A DNA stretch of 64,000 nt from Warburgia ugandensis (lineage: Eukaryota; Streptophyta; Magnoliopsida; Canellales; Canellaceae), in contig CP141132.1 of assembly GCA_035236585.1 (NCBI GenBank), positions 45,263,880-45,327,879 on the forward strand, in the 5' to 3' direction. The position numbers were made by a program, and so were the translations under genes. How positions within the stretch are numbered: the stretch's first letter is position 1; every line of letters starts with the position of its first letter. Shown here piece by piece: positions 61,455-64,000 of this stretch. Below the pieces are notes generated by a model that saw nothing but the letters and a program-made list of their open reading frames with translations, was not told where the DNA came from and did not search any database.

Positions 61455-62775
61455 AGACATTGTTTATCTATAACAAATTGAATGGTTGAGTTTGTTTGAT
61501 CAGTTTCTTGCTTAGATCGACAACCTAGACAAATCAGAACTATAACAGGTAGGTATTTTCCTATCTTAAATCTTGATTTACTAATTAGACTATCAGATTT
61601 ATCTTTGATTAACATGAACAACATTCAATTTTTTTTACTTACATTTTTAACAATGATTTGACCATCATATCATTGTTACAGGTTCTTAATTGATGTTATC
61701 GATGCAGATCCAACCTTGATTTGAATTTGAATGGTCGGATCTAATAGAACATGAACCATTGATATGGATTTGAGTCACATGTCCGCCAAATTTTTTTTTT
61801 AAAGATATCAACAGGCTTCTACAATGGTCTGATCTATCTTTTATAGAAGATCCAATAGTTATGATTTACTATGGATGGTTGGATCTGTCTTTTTAGGTCT
61901 TACATTGATGATTGAAACTCTAGTAGAGTTACCAAAGTTTTGATCAGTCTTCGATTAACTATGAGACTATACTTAGACTTGCATTAGACCCTAAGTCTAT
62001 CCACATCTCTCAAATCAATAAAGAATCAAGGTAAAACATGGATTTTTATGTCAGAATCTTACCTTTGAATAGCTTCTCACTCGACCTTAATTGCCAAAGA
62101 AAGTGGATTGACCATCATTTTCCATCGACAATTCCCCATTTTCATTGCACCGGTCTCAAGCCTGATTGAACCAACAAAACTCCTCCATTCTCCACTGTAC
62201 TTTGGGGCTTTTGTAGTCCTAGGTGGGGGAAACATGTTGGTGAAAGATGATTATAGATCAATAACCATTTAGTCACCCTCAAAACCAAAGGAAACTATTG
62301 ATCACCACCTCTCCTACTGTGGTCTCTCTCTTCCTCTTCTCATTCTTTCTTCCTTTTCTCTTCTGCTTCTTTTCTTCTCATCTCCCCTCTTCTCTTTCTT
62401 CCTCCTCATTAGGTTTTCTTTACCTCTATCAGCTCGGGAAGAACAGACCGATCGGTCTATTTCATTTTACTTAAGTGGGGAGGGGGTGCTGATATCAATT
62501 TGGCCCCCTCCTTTTAAGTTAAATGATTCACTTTATTTATTTATTTTTATTAATATGATTTTCACCTTCAAAAGTTCATAAACTCCTCATCCAAACTCTA
62601 ATTTCAGTATTCTTTATATCGTTGGATTCGTCTTTCTGAGTACAATTCAAAATTTTAAAGTTTTGGGGTTCAATTGGGTGTCTTTAAAAAGGTTAATGCT
62701 GTAGAACCTAAACATGAAAAAATTTCAATTTGCATTTATCAAAATTAATTCATAATCATATGAAATGAAATTTAA
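61455..62775 (-). mobile_element. LTR-2 family LTR 5' part (minus), fragment
   Basis: On the minus strand: a start region with GGTTCTACAGCATTAACC, ACCCAATTGAACCCCAAAAC, TTGAATTGTACTCAGAAAG, then TCCAACGATATAAAG and GAGTTTGGATGAGGAG. These parallel the solo LTR at 52150-52210 (ACTCAGAAAATGAAATCAAA, AGAGTCTGAATGAG) and the copy starting at 31196. AACGG-free, with a CCCCCTCCCC patch (62475-62510) like 52575-52605. The remaining part is probably 33541-34125. The outer edge near 62775 is approximate. Confidence 0.6.
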
Positions 62776-63740
62776 ACAATTATGGTTATTAAAGGTAATG
62801 GATAATTATTTTACTAGGTTTCAGGGTCAAGGTAATTGAGGTTTTGAAAAGAAATGGCTTATTAAAAAGCTCATAGGGTTTAACTAGTGATATAATGTAC
62901 TGGGTAGGTTTTATGTCTTTGGGTTAAAATAAGGATGTCCTATATCATTTCCTAGGTTTCTTAAAGCTTATGAGTTTTAATAAATGTTTAGGAAAGAAAG
63001 TTAGTATTTTTATTTATTCTTGGTAATTTGACCAAAACAAAGATACAGGGATATTTCAAAAGTTATTGTACGCTGAAAAAAATATGGATTTACTTATAAC
63101 TCTCAAGAAGGAGATAATCTCTAAAGCTCACATGGTTATAGGTCTCCATTGATTTCCTTAAGGTCCCCAGGTCATAACTATCTAACAGTCCATACTATGC
63201 ACTGTGTGTAATATATTCTAAGACTTACTTTCATAAAACACCTTAAGATAGGAATAGAATGTAGTATTGATCATATGCATTTCTATTAAGAGGCTAAAGT
63301 AGTGGAAGTACTAAACTTTAGAAAATCCAATTCTCATCTCAATAAAGGAACTTTGACCTTAAAACCTTTGAAAAACACTTTTTTATTTTTTTAAATAAAA
63401 GAAAAATCTATGTATATCTACACCCCCAACTTGAGCTAAACATTGTCCCCAATGTTTTGAAATGTAGTCCCTATATGATGAATGAGTGATGTAGAGTACA
63501 TAGATTCTAAAAATTCCTGAGTTGCCTCCCTGTGAGCTGTTAGTCCCTATATGATGAATGAGTGATGTAGAGTACATAGATTCTAAAAATCCCTGAGTTG
63601 CCTCCCTGTGAGCTGTAAGTTTTATGCCTTCAGCCAAACCTAGAATGAAATGATGATGAATGCAACTCATGTAGGCAGGTATCCTAGGCCATGCTAAGGT
63701 GGGTCATGAAAGATTGGTTTCTTAAGGCATGTTTCTTCCC
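62776..63740 (-). mobile_element. Tat-C region between pol and 3' end, non-coding
   Basis: Matches Tat-A 48050-48950: ACTGGGTAGGTTTTATGTCT (62909), CATTTCCTAGGTTTC, GAAGGAGATAATCTCTAAA (63107), and the segment with TAAACATTGTCCCCAATGTT (63437; 48724). The 3' polypurine tract and LTR are missing, replaced by the LTR-2 fragment. A 76-bp duplication lies at 63465-63616. Confidence 0.75.
63465..63616. repeat. 76-bp tandem duplication, nearly identical copies
   Basis: Copies 63465-63540 and 63541-63616, both starting TAGTCCCTATATGATGAATG and ending CTCCCTGTGAGCTGT. Only one difference was seen (ATTCC versus ATCCC), so the event is recent. Tat-A has one diverged copy of this segment near 48770-48830. 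Confidence 0.95.
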
Positions 63741-64000
63741 CCTTGGTGTTTATCTACTCTAGGAAGGGTTTCAACCTTTGGTAATTTACTTTGAAGATCT
63801 CTCCACCCTTTTCTATCTTGACAGCCCCATTAGCATATACAATACGTATTATGTAGGGTCTAGTCATCAAGATGCAACATAGAATTATACATAGGACCTT
63901 TTTTCCAAGACCAAAGGTCTTCCTCATAATATTTCTATTGTGAGTGCTCTTCATGCAATCTCTATATTGCTTTTGCAGACTTGTATGCATCATTCCTTAA
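63741..64000 (-). pseudogene. Tat-C integrase C-terminal part, runs off the window
   Basis: Minus strand frame 63993-63754 includes LQKQYRDCMKSTHNRNIMRK, GLGKKVLC, TRPYIIRIVYANGAVKIEKG and FKVNYQRLKPFLE, the same tail as Tat-A (KVNGQRLKPFL). The rest of the integrase would be to the right of the window. This 79-codon piece has no stop, but a frame shift is likely because the residues before it do not fully follow the family. Confidence 0.8.

Overview
This window looks like repeat-packed, gene-free nuclear DNA from a large plant genome. No host gene, rRNA or tRNA was recognised. The sequence is AT-rich, and everything that can be named is a plant transposable element: Ty3/gypsy elements of the Athila/Tat clade (tRNA-Asp-type primer site), Tekay/Del-like long-LTR elements (tRNA-Met-type primer site), a Ty1/copia pol relic and a CACTA (En/Spm) transposon. 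All coding remnants carry stops and frameshifts. Species cannot be named from the sequence; a flowering plant and heterochromatic or pericentromeric DNA are inferences. Labels used here: LARD-1, LTR-2, LTR-3, Tat-A/B/C, CACTA-1.

Layout. 1-2500: minus-strand end of an LTR-3 element with a Met-type primer site at 1126-1138. 2500-7440: unassigned AT-rich DNA. 7440-8230: LTR-3-like fragment. 8400-9186: C-terminal half of a CACTA transposase (minus). 9187-16185: a plus-strand long-LTR element with a non-coding 3.4-kb core (LARD-1). 16186-19325 and 19326-21524: two LTR-2 fragments in opposite orientation. 21525-25063: the rest of the same CACTA transposon up to its 5' terminal repeat. 25064-26617: LTR-3 plus primer site. 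26816-31430: short LTR-like repeat units split by an LTR-2 copy. 31680-32860: copia gag-pol relic (minus). 33541-34125: LTR-2 fragment. 34126-37370: 3' end of Tat-B. 37371-46794: a second, minus-strand LARD-1 copy carrying a solo LTR with a perfect 5-bp target duplication. 46795-61454: Tat-A, with a solo LTR-2 (5-bp duplication TTAAT) inside its protease region. 61455-62775: LTR-2 fragment. 62776-64000: 3' part of Tat-C, running off the window.

The history reads as nested insertions. A CACTA transposon was split by about 12.3 kb of LTR elements. A LARD-1 copy sits at the junction of two Tat 3' ends and was itself hit by another LARD-1 LTR. The most interesting material is the LARD-1 family: long LTRs (2.7-3.0 kb) around a core of nearly constant length (3364 and about 3439 bp) in two copies. 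The core has no recognisable gag-pol, yet stays clearly alignable from primer site to polypurine tract. That is the profile of a non-autonomous large retrotransposon derivative mobilised by a Tekay-like partner. Its LTRs also show a promoter duplication present in one LTR only, a CpG-rich duplicated module, and a short hairpin shared with LTR-2.
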